Shown: positions 1 to 8,871 of the stretch, piece after piece | Position numbering within the stretch: position 1 is the stretch's first letter | How the letters are laid out: each line of letters begins with the position of its first letter | Source: JBGTSJ01 sp041940305 | Lineage (GTDB): Bacteria; Planctomycetota; Planctomycetia; Planctomycetales; Planctomycetaceae | Length of the DNA stretch: 64,000 nucleotides | Assembly (NCBI GenBank): GCA_041940305.1 | Contig: JBGTSJ010000007.1 | Location: forward strand, 186,001 to 250,000 | Reading direction: 5' to 3' | Notes under the pieces: model-generated | What the model saw: the letters and a program-made list of their open reading frames with translations, nothing else | Told to the model about the DNA's origin: nothing | Database searches by the model: none | Made by a program: the position numbers and the translations under genes

Positions 1-2
1 GG

Positions 3-1826
3 TGGCCGTTCTTTGTGCGGGGCTGGCGTTCGATTCGGAACCGCAGCCTCAACATGTTCACACTGATCGCCGTCGGAACCGGGGCGGCCTATCTCTACAG
101 CGTGGCGGCGGTGCTGGTCCCCGGCTGGTTTCCGGAATCATTCCGGATGCATGGCGTGGTCGAGCTGTACTTCGAGGCGGCCGCCGTGATTATCACGCTG
201 GTGCTGTTGGGGCAGGTGCTGGAGCTGCGCGCCCGCCGCCAGACGGGGAGCGCCATCCGCGAACTCCTGTCGCTTGCGCCTCCCACGGCCCGCTTGATCG
301 ACGGCGGGCAGGAACGCGTAGTCCCATTGGAAGCCGTGCAGTCGGGAGACCGCCTGCGGGTGCGTCCCGGTGACACGGTCCCCGTGGACGGTGAGGTCGT
401 TGAGGGGCGCAGCGCCGTCAACGAATCGATGATCACCGGAGAGCCGATCCCGGTCGAGAAGTCTCCCGGTGAGGAAGTCATCGGCGGCACGCTCAACACG
501 ACGGGCGCTTTCGTGATGGTGGCCCGCCGAGTCGGCAGCGACACGATGCTCGCGCGGATTGTGCAGATGGTGGCCGACGCCCAGCGCAGTCGCGCGCCGA
601 TCCAGCGCACGGCCGATGCCGTCGCCGCGTGGTTCGTTCCGGCCGTCCTGCTCGTGTCGGTCGTCACGTTCGTCGTCTGGTCCATCTGGGGCCCCCAACC
701 GCGGTTCGCGTACGCGCTCGTCAACGCGGTCGCCGTGCTGATCATCGCCTGCCCCTGTGCGCTGGGACTGGCGACGCCGATGTCGATTATGGTCGGCGTC
801 GGACGCGGCGCACGGGAGGGGGTGCTCGTCAAAAGCGCCGAAGCACTCGAGACGCTGCAGCGGGCCGATACGATCGTGGTCGACAAAACGGGCACGCTGA
901 CCGTGGGACACCCGGCTCTGACCGACGTCATACCGCTGGACGGATCGAGTGACAGTGACGTTCTGTCGCAGGCAGCGGCATTGGAGCAGCACAGCGAACA
1001 CCCGCTCGCCGCCGCGATCGTCGCCGGCGCGCGGGAAAGAAGACTTACTCTCCCGGATGCGAAGGAGTTCGACTCCGTCACCGGCGGCGGCGTTCGCGGG
1101 CGCGTCGGTGGCCGCTCCATCCTGATCGGCAAGGCGGAACTGCTGCGGGAAAACGGCATCGAGGGCGTCGCCCCGGCAATCGAGCGAGCCGCTCCGCTCC
1201 AGGACGAAGGACGGACAGTGATGTTTGTCGCCATCGATGAGCGACTCGCCGGCCTGCTTGCCGTCGCCGATCCCATCAAGGAATCAACGCCTGAGGCTCT
1301 CGCCGCACTGCGCAAGCTTGGCCTGCGCATTGTGATGCTGACCGGGGACAATGCCCGGACCGCTGCGAGCGTGGCGCGTACGCTTCAGATCGAAGACTAC
1401 GCGGCTGGAGCCAGCCCGGACGGCAAACGCCAGAAGGTGGAGTCGCTCCGCAGCGAGGGGCGCATCGTGGCGATGGCGGGTGACGGCATCAATGACGCTC
1501 CTGCGCTCGCCGCGGCGGATGTCGGAATCGCGATGGGGACGGGCACCGACGTTGCCATCGAAAGCGCCGGCATGACGCTCGTGAAGGGGGACCTGCGGGG
1601 GATCGTCCGCGGAGTGCTGCTCAGTCGCGCCGTCATGCGGAATATCCGCCAGAACCTGTTCTTCGCCTTCTTCTATAACGCCGTCGGCGTGCCAATTGCC
1701 GCCGGGATCCTGTACCCGGTCTTCGGCCTGCTGCTCAGCCCGATGATCGCCGCGGCCGCCATGAGTCTCAGCTCGGTCTCCGTGATCGGCAACGCCCTGC
1801 GGCTGCGGGGTGTCCGGCTCCGATAG
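3..1826 (+). CDS. copA: Cu(I)-type P1B ATPase, 5'-truncated by the window edge
   Basis: This is an inner-membrane pump that exports monovalent copper (or silver) at the cost of ATP. The reading frame is already open at base 3, so the N-terminal metal-binding domain and first helices lie outside the window; about 607 residues are visible. In order one sees the TGEP actuator motif, the CPC metal-binding motif in CPCALGLATP, the phosphorylated Asp in DKTGTLT, the SEHPLA motif typical of P1B pumps, and the GDGINDAP hinge. Helix 7 has YNAVGVP and helix 8 has MSLSSVSV, which are the residues that mark the Cu(I) subgroup P1B-1. The next feature is a tRNA 360 bp downstream. The P-type ATPase call is very secure and copper as substrate is well supported. 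Confidence 0.95.
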   Translation, partial: WPFFVRGWRSIRNRSLNMFTLIAVGTGAAYLYSVAAVLVPGWFPESFRMHGVVELYFEAAAVIITLVLLGQVLELRARRQTGSAIRELLSLAPPTARLIDGGQERVVPLEAVQSGDRLRVRPGDTVPVDGEVVEGRSAVNESMITGEPIPVEKSPGEEVIGGTLNTTGAFVMVARRVGSDTMLARIVQMVADAQRSRAPIQRTADAVAAWFVPAVLLVSVVTFVVWSIWGPQPRFAYALVNAVAVLIIACPCALGLATPMSIMVGVGRGAREGVLVKSAEALETLQRADTIVVDKTGTLTVGHPALTDVIPLDGSSDSDVLSQAAALEQHSEHPLAAAIVAGARERRLTLPDAKEFDSVTGGGVRGRVGGRSILIGKAELLRENGIEGVAPAIERAAPLQDEGRTVMFVAIDERLAGLLAVADPIKESTPEALAALRKLGLRIVMLTGDNARTAASVARTLQIEDYAAGASPDGKRQKVESLRSEGRIVAMAGDGINDAPALAAADVGIAMGTGTDVAIESAGMTLVKGDLRGIVRGVLLSRAVMRNIRQNLFFAFFYNAVGVPIAAGILYPVFGLLLSPMIAAAAMSLSSVSVIGNALRLRGVRLR

Positions 1827-2186
1827 TCGTTGGTGTTGCTCATCCCCTGAACCGGAGACAGTTCGGCAGAAACGCGACGCTCCTGCTCAACGCAAACGGG
1901 AGACCATCGGTGCAACTGCCGATGAAGGTCCGCCTGGAAAAGCCAGAACACGTCCCGAATCCCGCCCCAACGCCGCTGTCCCGCTCCTGCCCGGCGGCTT
2001 GCGAGCAGCGTCAGAACGTGTAGACTCGGGCTCCGCATCGTATTTGATTCATTGCAAACCGGTGGTGTCATGGCACCCGGCGGCTGCAACCGGGCGGGCG
2101 TCAACGTTGGTGACTCATCCCCGGCGGGCGCCACAGCCATGAGCCGGCAGGCGAGAATCACGAACGGGACGCGAAAGCAGGCATTC
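1827..2186. other. intergenic, nothing recognised
   Basis: This 360 bp gap between the copper ATPase and tRNA-Ser has only overlapping frames of low-quality composition. I see no recognisable protein, RNA or repeat. It presumably holds the tRNA promoter. Confidence 0.5.
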
Positions 2187-2273
2187 GGAGAGGTGCCAGA
2201 GTGGCCGAATGGGCCGGTCTCGAAAACCGGTGTGCCCGCAAGGGTACCGAGGGTTCGAATCCCTCCCTCTCCG
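2187..2273 (+). tRNA. tRNA-Ser(CGA)
   Basis: A class II tRNA of about 87 nt. The 7-bp acceptor stem pairs GGAGAGG with CCTCTCC. The anticodon loop CTCGAAA sits on a CCGGT/ACCGG stem and gives anticodon CGA, which reads UCG serine codons. A long variable arm (CCCGCAAGGG core) and a T arm with TTCGAAT follow. The CCA end is not encoded. The tRNA abuts the stop codon of a tyrosine integrase, so its 3' half is the likely chromosomal attachment site. Confidence 0.97.
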
Positions 2274-2282
2274 CTGAGTTCA
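2251..2282 (+). other. putative att site in the tRNA-Ser 3' end
   Basis: Tyrosine integrases of genomic islands commonly use the T-arm and acceptor 3' end of a tRNA gene as the crossover site. Here the integrase stop codon is 7 bases past the tRNA, and the tRNA has been kept intact. I looked for a second copy of this segment downstream and found none inside the window, so the other boundary is lost, diverged, or beyond what eye-reading can detect. Confidence 0.45.
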
Positions 2283-3638
2283 GGAAGGCTTCCGCAAGTC
2301 GCTGCCGTTCAATGACTTGCGGAAGCGAATCTTTCTGGCACAGTGGACTGTGCCAAGAACTGTGCCAAAACTCGTTGGACAGGCGAGGCGGAGACTCAAC
2401 ACCGTCATCGGCGCGGCTCCTTCAGTGGACTTGGAAACATCAACCGACATCACGCGAGTCGGCACGCTCAAGAAATGGACGCGCTGCATCTGCCGCTGAG
2501 CCTCGTCATCGTGCAGATGATAGTAGTGACGGACCATGCGACTGCTGCGGTGTCCCAGCCAGTGCATCACGACCTGCTCAGGCACACCGGTGTTCGCGCA
2601 AGTGGAGCAGGAATAGTGCCGAAAGCTGTGTAGGCGTCCATCCGCAAAGCCAGCTTCGCCATCGACACTGGGAAACTGATCACGAAGGTTCGCGATCACT
2701 TCCCGGACCAGGATGTTACGGAGCGTGTCGGGCTTGATCCGAGCGCCACGGGGGCCATGAAACACCAGACCATCTCCTGAGCGCTCAAGGCGTTCCAGCA
2801 TCGTGCGCAACAACGGGTGCAACGGGAAGCTGTGGCTCCGCCGACCTTTGGTGGTCCTGCGATCACGCTTCGTCTTGCGCGCTGCCCGAGTGCTCTCGTC
2901 TTTGATCGCTACATCGTTTCCAAGGAAGTCGATGTCGGACCACCGCAGCGCCGCGAGCTCGGAGATTCGCAACCCGGTGCAGGCGAGGGCGGCGATGATG
3001 TCACCCAACCATGCCAGTTCAGGGGTTGCACTGCAATATGCAACCATCGCGTCAACCTTTCCGGCTCGCCAGCAGTAGGCTTCGGTTTCGTCCGGCTTCG
3101 GCATCGGAAGTATGATCCGCATGTCGGCGAGCAGGCGCCTCTGCTCGATCAGCCACTTGTTCACTTGCTTCAGGGTCATCAATTCCAAGTACGGTGTGGC
3201 ATACGCCCAACCATTGCGATCAAGCCAGCCGGCATAAGCGTTCAACGTTACGGCATCGACCTGCTGCCACGTATTTATGTCGCGGTCCCTTGCAAATTGC
3301 ATGAACTTATCGAACACAGCACGATAGCGCTTGCGCGTGTTTTCGGACGGGCCCCCAGCGACACGCGGACGGCGAGTGTACTCCTCGTACAGATGTCTCC
3401 CGTTGCTGAGAGACAAAGATTCCGACGTGGCAAACTCACTGCTGGCGATAGCCAGTCCTTGCTCGATGGCCAGCTTCCGATCCAGCAGATTCAACTGTGT
3501 GCGTGCCTCTTGAGGACATGAGGTGTTCAAGGAGTACCGACCGAGGGGAGGCGCATTCGCACGTCCGTCGGCCACAAACACGCGTCCTCGCTTTCGGACG
3601 CGCCAACCGAAGAATTGGCATTGAATGATCTCGGACAT
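2280..3638 (-). CDS. tyrosine recombinase / phage-type integrase
   Basis: A site-specific DNA recombinase of 452 residues. The N-terminal SAM-like core-binding domain lies at about residues 80-170 and the catalytic domain at about 190-385. The catalytic set is complete: Arg224 in TGLRISEL, Lys264 in the TTKGRR beta-hairpin, His337 and Arg340 in LHSFRHY, His363 in HWLGH, and the Tyr nucleophile at 372 in VRHYYHLHD. The 70-residue C-terminal tail has no recognisable domain. The gene runs towards tRNA-Ser and ends 7 bases from it, the usual arrangement of an island integrase next to its attachment site. The element's other genes begin beyond its start, on the opposite strand. It looks intact. 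Confidence 0.93.
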   Translation of the reverse strand: MSEIIQCQFFGWRVRKRGRVFVADGRANAPPLGRYSLNTSCPQEARTQLNLLDRKLAIEQGLAIASSEFATSESLSLSNGRHLYEEYTRRPRVAGGPSENTRKRYRAVFDKFMQFARDRDINTWQQVDAVTLNAYAGWLDRNGWAYATPYLELMTLKQVNKWLIEQRRLLADMRIILPMPKPDETEAYCWRAGKVDAMVAYCSATPELAWLGDIIAALACTGLRISELAALRWSDIDFLGNDVAIKDESTRAARKTKRDRRTTKGRRSHSFPLHPLLRTMLERLERSGDGLVFHGPRGARIKPDTLRNILVREVIANLRDQFPSVDGEAGFADGRLHSFRHYSCSTCANTGVPEQVVMHWLGHRSSRMVRHYYHLHDDEAQRQMQRVHFLSVPTRVMSVDVSKSTEGAAPMTVLSLRLACPTSFGTVLGTVHCARKIRFRKSLNGSDLRKPS

Positions 3639-3803
3639 GTCGAGGCACAGTTATTGTCAGCCTTTGGAACATACGCGATCAGGAGACGTTACAAGTTCGT
3701 CGTGGCATGGGGGGACGTCCGCGACAGGCGGGAGTCACCATTGGTCGGCGACGGAACGTTCTCGCCGAACTGCAGGAGCCGCCCGCTATCTTCTGGCATA
3801 CGC

Positions 3804-3974
3804 ATGACGTCCCATCGATCGGCTTTGTCGCCGCTCGACCAGACCCAGCTGCTCCGACTGTTCATTGAGCAAATTCACTACGACGGGGAGTCAGGTGAGA
3901 TCGAACTGCACCTCCATCCGGCCGGCATCCGCACGCTGGTTGACCAACACACCGACGAAGGAGACGCCCAATGA
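3804..3974 (+). pseudogene. serine recombinase, C-terminal fragment
   Basis: The 56 residues from the ATG at 3804 resemble the extreme C-terminus of large serine recombinases (resolvase/invertase type), where a segment like LLIERIDYDGxxG is followed by a beta strand and HPxGIxxL. Here one reads LFIEQIHYDGESGE and LHPAGIRTL. The catalytic N-terminal domain, the recombinase domain and the zinc ribbon are missing; the integrase gene lies immediately upstream instead. The fragment overlaps the next gene by ATGA, as an intact recombinase gene would with this partner. I infer that the integrase insertion or a deletion removed the rest. Confidence 0.7.
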
Positions 3975-4480
3975 CCGAGGAACGAGTCAAGATCCGCATG
4001 AAGTTCCATGTGGCGACGGGGCGTACGGGCCACAAGGAGGTCCGAGACGGGGACGCTCCACAGCGACCGTCTGTGACTGAGGGGCACATTCCCCGCATTT
4101 CACGTTTGATGGCGCTGGCAATCCGGTTCGAGCAACTCATTTGTGACGGCGTCGTTCAGGACCAGGCTGACCTCGCTCGACTGGCACTGGTCAGTCGGGC
4201 GCGCGTCACCCAGATCATGGACCTCCTGATGCTGGCCCCGGACATTCTGGAAGCGCTGTTGTTTCTTCCGCCAGTCCATAACGGACGTTATCCGGTGACG
4301 GAGCACCACGTGCGATCCGTCCTCAAGGAGCTGGACTGGCACAACCAGCACTTAAGGTTGACAAGGTTTGATACTCGTCCGGGATCGTGCCGAGAGCAAA
4401 GCGCCGCTAGCGACATTGGAAGATTCCATTGGAAACGACGGGCACTTCTTCCCCCGGATCAAATCGCGACGATAGACTGA
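3971..4480 (+). CDS. HTH protein that normally follows serine recombinases
   Basis: A 169-residue cytoplasmic protein. Residues about 38-110 carry IPRISRLMALAIRF, then ADLARLALVSRARVTQIMDLL, a ParB/KorB-like helix-turn-helix, then LAPDILEALLFLPP. I recognise this as the small protein usually encoded directly downstream of large serine recombinases, with which it probably acts as a DNA-binding partner; that role is inferred. Its start overlaps the stop of the recombinase fragment by ATGA. From about residue 122 the sequence stops looking like the family, which usually ends soon after a Trp-rich segment, so the last 45 residues may come from a frameshift. It is probably a remnant that no longer has its partner. 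Confidence 0.7.
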   Translation: MTEERVKIRMKFHVATGRTGHKEVRDGDAPQRPSVTEGHIPRISRLMALAIRFEQLICDGVVQDQADLARLALVSRARVTQIMDLLMLAPDILEALLFLPPVHNGRYPVTEHHVRSVLKELDWHNQHLRLTRFDTRPGSCREQSAASDIGRFHWKRRALLPPDQIATID

Positions 4481-4520
4481 TGACATCTTGTCTGAGGTGC
4501 CAGCGACTGGAATTGCAGTT

Positions 4521-7500
4521 ATGCAGACACAGTTTACTCCTGAGCACATTTGGGGTGATGCACGGACCGTGCCGACCTTGCGCCGGCTACATGCACTCGT
4601 GTGGGTATGCTGGTGGTTGGTCACCGGCCCCACACGGCCGGGAGCTGCTCAGGATTGTCCCTCGCCCGAGTTGGGATGGCATCTTGGGTCGCTGCCGCCC
4701 GAGGCTGTGGACACAGCGTGCGCCGACGCCGCGCAGCCTGCCGCGGATACGCCGGACACCGACGCGCGCGTTGCGGAGGACGACCCGGTCCTGAGCGATA
4801 ACCAGCCGCCTTTTAGCGAAGGACTGCCTTCTGATGCGGAGCCGCAGACGCCGGACGTGTCCGAGCAGGAGCGCATGCTGGAGATCGAGCGCAAGTTGCT
4901 GGAAGACGACGATCCGGAGCTGATCGGCACGCTTGACCTGATCGCCCAGTACCAGACGGCGCGAGAAGCCTGGAACGACGCCCGCGCGACGCGTGAGGAG
5001 ATCGTTTTACGGACAATCGCCGCGTATGGCGAGGATGACTATCGCGTCGTCGACGCGCGGCTCGCCGCAGCATACGTGGAAGGCCTCCAGCAGTTCACAC
5101 CTGCTGAGCGGCGAGAGTTATCGGAAGCCGAAGCACTGACGGGGCGCGCTGGACAACTCTATTTTCAGGGTCGGTACGTTGAGGCGACTGAGATTGCAGA
5201 ACGTGTGGTGCAAATGTACCGAAGCGTGCTTGGAGAGCGGCATCTCGAATACACAGCCATGAGTTTAAGTTTTCTGTCGGCGTTGTATGTCGCACAGGGA
5301 GATTTTGCGCGAGCCGAGCCGCTGTTCCAACAGGAAATGGACATCAGGAGAAACATCCAGGGTGAGAGCCACCCGGAATTCGTCGGGACCCTCAACAATC
5401 TGGCCACGATGTACAAGGATCAGGGAGACCTCGCGAAGGCAGAACCGCTGTTTCGACAGACACTGGAAATCAGGAAAGAGATCCTCGGGGAGCGGCACCC
5501 GGACTACGCCGCAAGCCTCAACAACCTGGCGACGTTATACTATGCCCAGGGGGACTTCTCGCGGGCGGAGCAACTACTCCAGCAGGCGCTGGAGATTCAG
5601 AAAGAGGTTCTTGGAGAGCGGCACCCGAAGTACGCCGCAAGCCTCAACAATCTGGCAGTATTGTTCAAACGCCAGGGTGACTACGCGCTCGCGGAGCCGC
5701 TGCTTCGGCAGGCCCTGGAGATCAGGAGAGAAGTCCTCGGGGAGCGGCACCCGGACTACGCCACGAGCCTGAACAACCTGGCGGGGTTGTACCAATCCCA
5801 GAGGGACTACACGCGGGCGGAACCGCTATACCGTCAGGCGTTGGAGATTCGGAAATATGTGCTGGGGGAGCGGCATCCGGATTACGCCATGAGCCTGAAT
5901 AACCTGGCGTACGTGTGCGATGCCCAAGGGGACTACGCGCAGGCGGGGTCGTTGTACCAGGAGGCGCTCGAGATTCAGAAAGCTGTGCTTGGAGAGCGGC
6001 ACCCTAGCTACGCTGCGAGCCTCAACAATCTGGCGATATTGGTTCACAGGCAGGGTGACCATGCGCGGGCGGAGGCGCTGTTTCGGGAGGCGCTGGAGAT
6101 CGTCACGGACGGACGGGGGGACGGGCACCCTCGTATGGCCGAGAGCCTCAACAACCTGGCGTTAACATTGACCAATTTGAATCGCACCAGCGAGGGACTT
6201 CCGCTGTCGCGACATGCCGTCGAAATTACCGTTGCGTTGTTGGAAGCGACATCGGTCCGACAGTCGGAACGACAGCAGCTGGCGATGGTCCATCAAGCTG
6301 ATTGGTGTACTTTTTCGCTATTGTCGCTCGCGCATCTATCCGACTCCACTGCGGATGCGGTTTACCCGCTCTTGCTGCCTTACAAGGGTCAAGTCTTTAT
6401 CCGGCAGCGCGCCATCCAGCAGTTGCGGCAGACAGTCCAGTCAGCACCAGACTCGGAAGTGGCTGAAGCCTTCTTGGTCCTGACGGACCGCGTCCGCGAA
6501 CTCGACCGGCTGGCCAAGCTGACGCCGGACCCGGACGCACTTGAAGATCATGGGGTGCGACTGGAGGAACTCACCGTCGACATCGAGCGGCAGCAGCAGA
6601 CACTCGCCTCGCTCAGCGCCGACTATCGTGAATCTCAAGAGGCCGCGGCGCTAACGCCGGCCGAACTCGCGGCGCTGCTCCCCGCTGATGCAGCTCTGAT
6701 CGATGTACGTGAATACTCCCAGTACTTGCCGGACGACGAAGAGCATGCAACTGGCCGCTGGGAACGGCAATATGTCGTATTCATCACGCGGCGTGATGTG
6801 GCAGTGACCGTGGTCTGGCTGGGACCTGCTGAGCCCATCAATGCTGCTGTTCATGGATGGCGCAAGCGATTCGGGATGGGCCTCAGCGCCGAAGCGGGAG
6901 TCGAACTACGGCGGCTCGTCTGGGAACCGCTCGAAGCACACTTGAACGGCATCACGACCGTCCTCGTTTCGCCCGACGGCGAATTGAATGCGCTCCCGTG
7001 GGGCGCACTGCCGGGGCGCGAGGCGGGTATCTTTCTAATTGAGGAGCGGGCGTTCGTCATTGCCCCCGTGCCGCTAGCCCTCCCTGAATTGCTGGAGCGA
7101 CCGGGTGATGCCGAGATACAGCCATCGCTGTTGGCAATCGGAGATGTGGACTACGCCTCGGATCCCGGCGCGATGCAACGCACCACAACGACGCGCGGCG
7201 CGATCGCCCCCCGCGGCGACGACGGCCTGTGGAACTGGAGTGCGCTGAACAACACGCGGATTGAAGTCGAGTTGATTGAGGCAGCGTTTCAGCGCCGGTT
7301 CCGCGACGCGCCGATGACTCTGCTGCGCAATGGCGAGGCTACGGAGCAGCAGTTCCGCGCGGCGGCTGCCGGGGCCAGCTTTATCCACCTCGCGACGCAC
7401 GGGTATTTCGCTCCCGACTCGCTCAAGTCGGTGTTGTCCGCCACGCGGCAGGACGAGCGCAGCTTGAGCTTGTTCACTCAACAAGATGTGAGCGGCTGGC

Positions 7501-7985
7501 ATCCTGGATTATTGTCGGGAATCGTGCTCGCCGGCGCGAATCAGCCACCAGCATTGGATTGCGATGATGGAATTCTCACCGCGTTGGAAGTGGCCCAACT
7601 TGACCTATCGGGGGTCGAACTGGTGACGCTCTCCGCCTGCGAGACGGGGCTGGGCCAGACGTCTGGCGGCGAAGGCGTGCTCGGCTTGCAGCGCTCACTG
7701 CAAATGGCGGGAGCGCGGACAACGATCACCAGCCTGTGGAAGGTGGACGATCATGCCACCCGCATCTTTATGGAACGGTTCTACGACAATTTATGGGAAC
7801 GTGACTTGCGGCGTGGGGAGGCTCTTCGTGAAGCGCAGCTCTGGATGCTGCGTGAAGGAGAGTCGACAGTGGAGCGAAGTGCCAAAGAACGCGGCTCAAC
7901 ACGACTCTACGACGATCTCGACGACGCCGGACGAGTCTCTCCTTACTACTGGGCCGCCTTCGTCTTGTCGGGAGACTGGCGGTGA
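4521..7985 (+). CDS. exported TPR-CHAT (caspase-like) protein
   Basis: A 1154-residue protein. A signal peptide is likely at residues 1-44 (basic LRRLH, hydrophobic VWVCWWLV, cleavage near GAAQ). About eight kinesin-light-chain-type TPR units of 42 residues follow from about residue 237 to 560, then a helical linker, then a CHAT domain from about 860. The CHAT catalytic pair is present: His960 in LATHGYF and Cys1040 in LSACETG. The GEGVLGLQR and SLWKVDD motifs and the terminal YYWAAFVLSGDW are typical of the family. CHAT domains are caspase-fold proteases or protease-like modules, and the TPRs should bind a partner. It lies in the mobile island with no obvious operon mate. A TTG at 4488 is an alternative start; neither has a clear ribosome site. 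Confidence 0.88.
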   Translation: MQTQFTPEHIWGDARTVPTLRRLHALVWVCWWLVTGPTRPGAAQDCPSPELGWHLGSLPPEAVDTACADAAQPAADTPDTDARVAEDDPVLSDNQPPFSEGLPSDAEPQTPDVSEQERMLEIERKLLEDDDPELIGTLDLIAQYQTAREAWNDARATREEIVLRTIAAYGEDDYRVVDARLAAAYVEGLQQFTPAERRELSEAEALTGRAGQLYFQGRYVEATEIAERVVQMYRSVLGERHLEYTAMSLSFLSALYVAQGDFARAEPLFQQEMDIRRNIQGESHPEFVGTLNNLATMYKDQGDLAKAEPLFRQTLEIRKEILGERHPDYAASLNNLATLYYAQGDFSRAEQLLQQALEIQKEVLGERHPKYAASLNNLAVLFKRQGDYALAEPLLRQALEIRREVLGERHPDYATSLNNLAGLYQSQRDYTRAEPLYRQALEIRKYVLGERHPDYAMSLNNLAYVCDAQGDYAQAGSLYQEALEIQKAVLGERHPSYAASLNNLAILVHRQGDHARAEALFREALEIVTDGRGDGHPRMAESLNNLALTLTNLNRTSEGLPLSRHAVEITVALLEATSVRQSERQQLAMVHQADWCTFSLLSLAHLSDSTADAVYPLLLPYKGQVFIRQRAIQQLRQTVQSAPDSEVAEAFLVLTDRVRELDRLAKLTPDPDALEDHGVRLEELTVDIERQQQTLASLSADYRESQEAAALTPAELAALLPADAALIDVREYSQYLPDDEEHATGRWERQYVVFITRRDVAVTVVWLGPAEPINAAVHGWRKRFGMGLSAEAGVELRRLVWEPLEAHLNGITTVLVSPDGELNALPWGALPGREAGIFLIEERAFVIAPVPLALPELLERPGDAEIQPSLLAIGDVDYASDPGAMQRTTTTRGAIAPRGDDGLWNWSALNNTRIEVELIEAAFQRRFRDAPMTLLRNGEATEQQFRAAAAGASFIHLATHGYFAPDSLKSVLSATRQDERSLSLFTQQDVSGWHPGLLSGIVLAGANQPPALDCDDGILTALEVAQLDLSGVELVTLSACETGLGQTSGGEGVLGLQRSLQMAGARTTITSLWKVDDHATRIFMERFYDNLWERDLRRGEALREAQLWMLREGESTVERSAKERGSTRLYDDLDDAGRVSPYYWAAFVLSGDWR
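5229..6190 (+). repeat. 126-bp tandem coding repeats (TPR units)
   Basis: Inside the TPR-CHAT gene a 126-bp unit encoding 42 residues (LGERHPDYAASLNNLA, then a QGD turn, then AEPLxRQALEI) recurs about eight times with high similarity. The five middle copies are the most alike, which suggests recent expansion or gene conversion. This is a protein repeat, not a CRISPR array: there are no variable spacers and the frame never breaks. Confidence 0.9.
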
Positions 7986-8230
7986 GAGGTGGTCCGACTG
8001 AGGGCAACCTCACTCGAAACTTCGCGCCCGAAATACTCTACCAAATCCGTTAAACAGCGTGTGAAGCACGCCGAGAGCGTTCGAGAGTCTCTAGCCGCGG
8101 CCCGGCGATTTGCGGTTGAATGCCGGGGCCGGGAGGGTAACCACCGATCTTCGGAGAGCGCCCGTGGGCGCGACGAGAAAGACGCGGCCGGTTGCCGCAA
8201 CTCCCGTAGTGTCAACGAGGTTTACGACGA

Positions 8231-8260
8231 AACGCCGAGAGGGATTCCTCTCGGCGTTTT
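8231..8260 (+). terminator. strong intrinsic terminator, probably bidirectional
   Basis: A perfect 10-bp stem CGCCGAGAGG/CCTCTCGGCG closes on a GATT loop and is followed by TTTT. Flanking AA and TT extend the symmetry, so it could also stop transcription from the other strand. It lies 245 bp after the TPR-CHAT stop. The stretch between has several short GC-rich hairpins but no recognisable gene. Confidence 0.8.
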
Positions 8261-8443
8261 CGTTTACCGGTGGGTCGCGGAGATTCGCGACGGTAGGAAT
8301 CAACTCCCCATTCCAAACCCTCTTCGTGACGACTCGCGCGCACCCTGAATCCGGAACCTCAATGAAAGGTGGCAGTTGCGGTTTTTCACGTCCCGAATGG
8401 TGAGTCGTAACTACTGAACAGCTCACGGAAGAAACTCGACCAA

Positions 8444-8539
8444 GTTAACAGCTGCGCGATAGGCAAGCCGCGCAGGTTAACGCGGCGCGACATCGCGCGC
8501 ACGGCGGGTTAACAGGCGCGGGCGGATAAAGAGGAGAGG
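8444..8539 (+). repeat. three GTTAAC boxes at exact 32-bp spacing
   Basis: GTTAAC occurs at 8444, 8476 and 8508, each followed by a GC-rich stretch containing GCGCG. The 32-bp period is about three helical turns, so the boxes would lie on one face of the DNA. They sit in otherwise empty sequence between the terminator and the transposase fragment. They could be protein-binding sites such as operators or element-end repeats; no function is shown. Confidence 0.4.
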
Positions 8540-8688
8540 CGCACTACGCGAACTGCGCCGCCGGACCGCCGGAAGATGTGGCCCGCCACTCCGAACAGCT
8601 GATTCTCGCGTGAAAACGCTGAACCCGCGGTGTACCAAAAGTACTCCACACCGTCTGGAGCACCTCAAAGCGCGAGGATCATACCGCG

Positions 8689-8871
8689 ATGGGACGCGTT
8701 CTCCACCCGCTGCTGTTTCTGCTGGCCCGCTGCACGAAGAACCAGCTGATCCGCCAGATCGAGTTTTTCAAGGTGGAGAATCAGATCCTCCGAATCCCGG
8801 TACTGGCTGAATCGGGTAGACTTCCTTCTGGTGTGGACTCGAGTTTACGCAAAGCTGGGCTCGGCCAGTAA
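8689..8871 (+). pseudogene. integrase/transposase N-terminal fragment
   Basis: A 60-residue frame begins MGRVLHPLLFLLARC and continues NQLIRQIEFFKVENQILR. This matches my memory of the start of the planctomycete DDE integrases (IS481/IS3-like rve family), which open with a hydrophobic helix and a lead-in ending ENRILRxKLP. After ILR the match is lost and the frame ends, so the DDE catalytic domain is absent. It is a relic that overlaps, on the other strand, the 3' end of the HD-GYP gene. It marks the likely far edge of the disturbed region. Confidence 0.55.

Noticed and set aside
5229..6190. Regular 126-bp repeats resembling an array
   Set aside because: They are in frame, have no spacers and encode 42-residue TPR units; this is a protein repeat, not a CRISPR array.
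8232..8256. Second att copy of the tRNA-Ser 3' end
   Set aside because: GGGATTCCTCTC shares only a few bases with the tRNA end and is part of the terminator hairpin.
8100..8260. Hairpin-rich stretch as tmRNA or SRP RNA
   Set aside because: None of the conserved sequences of those RNAs is present; only the terminator is supported.
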